A stretch of 38,664 bases of DNA. Source: Stentor roeselii (taxonomy: Eukaryota > Ciliophora > Heterotrichea > Heterotrichida > Stentoridae). The translations under genes and the position numbers were made by a program. Location of the stretch: NCBI GenBank assembly GCA_006503475.1, contig RSEH01000350.1:1-38664 (forward strand), given 5' to 3'. Shown one piece after another: positions 36,756 through 38,664 of the stretch. The notes beneath the pieces were generated by a model. It ran no database searches. It worked only from the letters and a program-made list of their open reading frames with translations, and was not told where the DNA came from. Within the stretch, counting starts at the first letter, position 1. Every line of letters begins with the position of its first letter.

Positions 36756-38664
36756 ATGGCAAAATCTAGTTCATGCAAAGAAGCGAGAGAAGAAATAATT
36801 GAAATTACTGGAGATAATGATGATAGTAAAGAAGCTAAGCTACAAAAGAAGATATATAAGTACTATAAAAGATATTCAGAATATAAAGAAAAAACATATT
36901 CATGGCCGATGACTATCTTTGAAAAAGGAGGACATTCAGCTTGGGTATCTTGCTGTTCTTACTCTTCTGATGGAAATTATCTGGCGACTGGATCACAAGA
37001 CAAAACTGTTAAAATCTGGAATATCAAAGAGCGAAAAGAAGAGTTTACTCTGAATGGACATTCAGGTTGGGTATGTTGCTGTTCTTACTCTCCTGATGGA
37101 AATTATCTTGCAACTGGATCAGGAGACCAAACAGTTAAAATCTGGAATATCAAAGAGCAAAGAGAAGAATTTACTCTGAATGGACATTCAGGTTGGGTAT
37201 ATTGCTGTTCTTACTCTCCTGATGGAAATTATCTTGCAACTGCATCAAGAGACAAAACAGTTAAAATCTGGAATATCAAAGAGCAAAAAGAAGAATTGAC
37301 TCTGAAGGGATATTCAGGTTGGGTATCTTGCTGTTGTTACTCTCCTGATGGAAATTATCTGGCAACTTCATCAGAAGACAAAACAATTAAAATCTGGAAT
37401 ATCAGAGAGCAAAAAGAAGAATTTACTCTGAATGGACATTCAGGTTGGGTATATTGCTGTTCTTACTCTCCTGATGGAAATTATCTGGCAACTACATCAA
37501 GAGACAAAACAGTTAAAATCTGGAATATCAAAGAGCAAAGAGAAGAGTTGACTCTGAACGGACATTCAAGTTGTGTATCTTGCTGTTGTTACTCTCCTGA
37601 TGGAAATTATCTTGCAACTGGATCAGAAGACAAAACAGTTAAAATCTGGAATATCAAAGAGCAAAGAGAAGAGTTTACTTTAAATGGACATTCAGGTTGG
37701 GTATCTTGCTGTTCTTACTCTCCTGATGGAAATTATCTGGCAACTGGATCACAAGACACAACAGTTAAAATCTGGAATATCAAAGTACAAAAAGAGAATT
37801 TCACTCTGAATGGACATTCAGGTTGGGTATATTGCTGTTCTTACTCTCCTGATGGAAATTATCTGGCAACTGGATCAGGAGACAAAACAGTTAAAATCTG
37901 GAATATAAAAGAGCAAAGAGAAGAGTTGACTCTCAGTGGATATTCAAATTGTGTATCTTGCTGTTCTTACTCTCCTGATGGAAATTATCTTGCAACTGGA
38001 TTAGGAGACCAAACAGTTAAAATCTGGAATATCAAAGAGCAAAGAGAAGAGTTGACTCTGAAGGGATATTTAGGTTTGGTATCATTTAGTTCTTACTCTC
38101 CTGATGGAAATTATCTTGCGACTGCATCACAATACAAAACTGTTAAAATCTGGAATATAAAAGAGCAAAGAGAAGAGTTGACTCTGAATGGACATTCAAG
38201 TTGTGTATATTGCTGTTGTTACTCTCCTGATGGAAATTATCTTGCAACTGGATCAGAAGACAAAACAGTTAAAATCTGGAATATCAAAGAGCAAAAAGAA
38301 GAGTTTACTCTAAATGGGCATTCAAATCGTGTATGTTGCTGTTGTTACTCTCCTGATGGTAATTATCTGGCAACTGGATCAGGAGACCAAACAATTAAAA
38401 TCTGGAATATCAAAGAGCAAAGAGAAAAGTTTACTCTAAATGGACATTCAGGTTGGGTATGCTGCTGTTCTTACTCACCTGATGGAACTTATCTTGCTAC
38501 TGGATCAGGAGACACAACAGTTAAAATCTGGAATATAAAAGAGCAAAGAGAAAAGTTAACTCTGAAGGGATATTCAGATTGGGTATCTTGCTGTTGTTAC
38601 TCTCCTGATGGAAATTATCTGGCAACTACATCAAGAGACAAAACAGTTAAAATCTGGAATATCA
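36756..38664 (+). CDS. WD40-repeat protein, 3' end beyond window
   Basis: From ATG at 36756 the frame is open for 636 codons to the edge. A 58-residue charged N-terminus (MAKSSSCKEAREEIIEITGD...KLQKKIYKYYKRYSEYKEK) precedes 13 full and one partial WD40 repeats of exactly 42 residues: GHSGWVSCCSYSPDGNYLATGSxDKTVKIWNIKEQREEFTLN. Each has the GH, D and W-(N) landmarks of the family. With at least 14 blades it would form two beta-propellers and act as a protein-interaction platform. The repeats are near-identical in DNA, unlike old WD40 genes, so they expanded recently or are being homogenised. Repeats of this regular type occur in HET-E/NACHT-like sensors, but no such domain is in the visible part. 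Partners are unknown. Confidence 0.85.
   Translation, partial: MAKSSSCKEAREEIIEITGDNDDSKEAKLQKKIYKYYKRYSEYKEKTYSWPMTIFEKGGHSAWVSCCSYSSDGNYLATGSQDKTVKIWNIKERKEEFTLNGHSGWVCCCSYSPDGNYLATGSGDQTVKIWNIKEQREEFTLNGHSGWVYCCSYSPDGNYLATASRDKTVKIWNIKEQKEELTLKGYSGWVSCCCYSPDGNYLATSSEDKTIKIWNIREQKEEFTLNGHSGWVYCCSYSPDGNYLATTSRDKTVKIWNIKEQREELTLNGHSSCVSCCCYSPDGNYLATGSEDKTVKIWNIKEQREEFTLNGHSGWVSCCSYSPDGNYLATGSQDTTVKIWNIKVQKENFTLNGHSGWVYCCSYSPDGNYLATGSGDKTVKIWNIKEQREELTLSGYSNCVSCCSYSPDGNYLATGLGDQTVKIWNIKEQREELTLKGYLGLVSFSSYSPDGNYLATASQYKTVKIWNIKEQREELTLNGHSSCVYCCCYSPDGNYLATGSEDKTVKIWNIKEQKEEFTLNGHSNRVCCCCYSPDGNYLATGSGDQTIKIWNIKEQREKFTLNGHSGWVCCCSYSPDGTYLATGSGDTTVKIWNIKEQREKLTLKGYSDWVSCCCYSPDGNYLATTSRDKTVKIWNI
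36930..38664 (+). repeat. 126-nt tandem WD40 coding repeats (13 full, 1 partial)
   Basis: Units begin at GGA-CAT/TAT at 36930, 37056, 37182, 37308, 37434, 37560, 37686, 37812, 37938, 38064, 38190, 38316, 38442 and 38568, with a strict 126-nt period and no indels. Differences fall at few codons: the position after the GH (Trp/Cys/Leu/Arg), the SCC/YCC/CCC core, the Ala-Thr-(Gly/Ala/Thr/Ser) step and Gln/Glu/Arg/Gly before Asp. The unit at 38064 is the most diverged (LGLVSFSS for SGWVSCCS). Confidence 0.9.

Overview
The window looks like macronuclear DNA of a heterotrich ciliate, most likely Stentor or a close relative. It is AT-rich, and its long reading frames (up to 1,607 residues) are open under the standard code. 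Spliceosomal introns are only 15 nt long: two are required by the gene models (12111-12125 and 14170-14184), and a third is hidden in frame (10329-10343) and supported by family alignment. A cilium gene (CFAP61) is present. All 16 visible stop codons are TAA or TAG; TGA is absent both as a stop and inside frames.

Layout. (1) 1-7,910: a tandem segmental duplication with an offset of about 4.59 kb. Each unit carries, on the minus strand, a Cys-rich zinc-binding-type gene, a decayed fragment of a transporter and an intact SLC35F6-like transporter. The units are separated by 1.1 kb of extremely AT-rich DNA. The first unit ends inside the last 44 codons of a secreted-protein gene that is complete only after the second unit (7,776-8,441). 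A 1,401-bp tract is identical between units while both flanks differ by several percent. (2) 8,442-22,375: a dense block of single-copy housekeeping and cell-cycle genes: cyclin, a BAH/PHD/TFIIS-M chromatin protein, a small mitochondrial protein, an Aurora-type kinase with a coiled-coil tail, a DOT1-like methyltransferase, a 2Fe-2S ferredoxin, CFAP61 and three unrecognised genes. (3) 22,376-38,664: a gene-poor part. It holds a pseudokinase frame followed by a HExxH metallopeptidase frame (apparently one gene interrupted by a -1 shift at an A8 run), a tandem repeat array broken by a dead pogo/Tigger-type transposon, a small lysozyme-like secreted protein, a decayed kelch-like gene, a 1,015-residue type I membrane protein, and the start of a WD40 gene made of near-identical 126-nt repeats that runs off the right edge.

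The cyclin and Aurora-type kinase fit cell-cycle control, BAH/PHD/TFIIS-M and DOT1-like proteins fit chromatin and transcription, the ferredoxin and the small presequence-bearing protein fit mitochondria, and CFAP61 fits the axonemal radial-spoke base. They are neighbours by compact packing; nothing indicates operons. Upstream regions of several genes are strikingly G-poor on the sense strand. The most useful points for a reader are the corrected gene models (introns at 12111, 14170 and 10329), the pseudokinase-metallopeptidase fusion candidate, the gene-conversion-like tract in the duplication, and the TA-targeted pogo-type element inside a tandem repeat.
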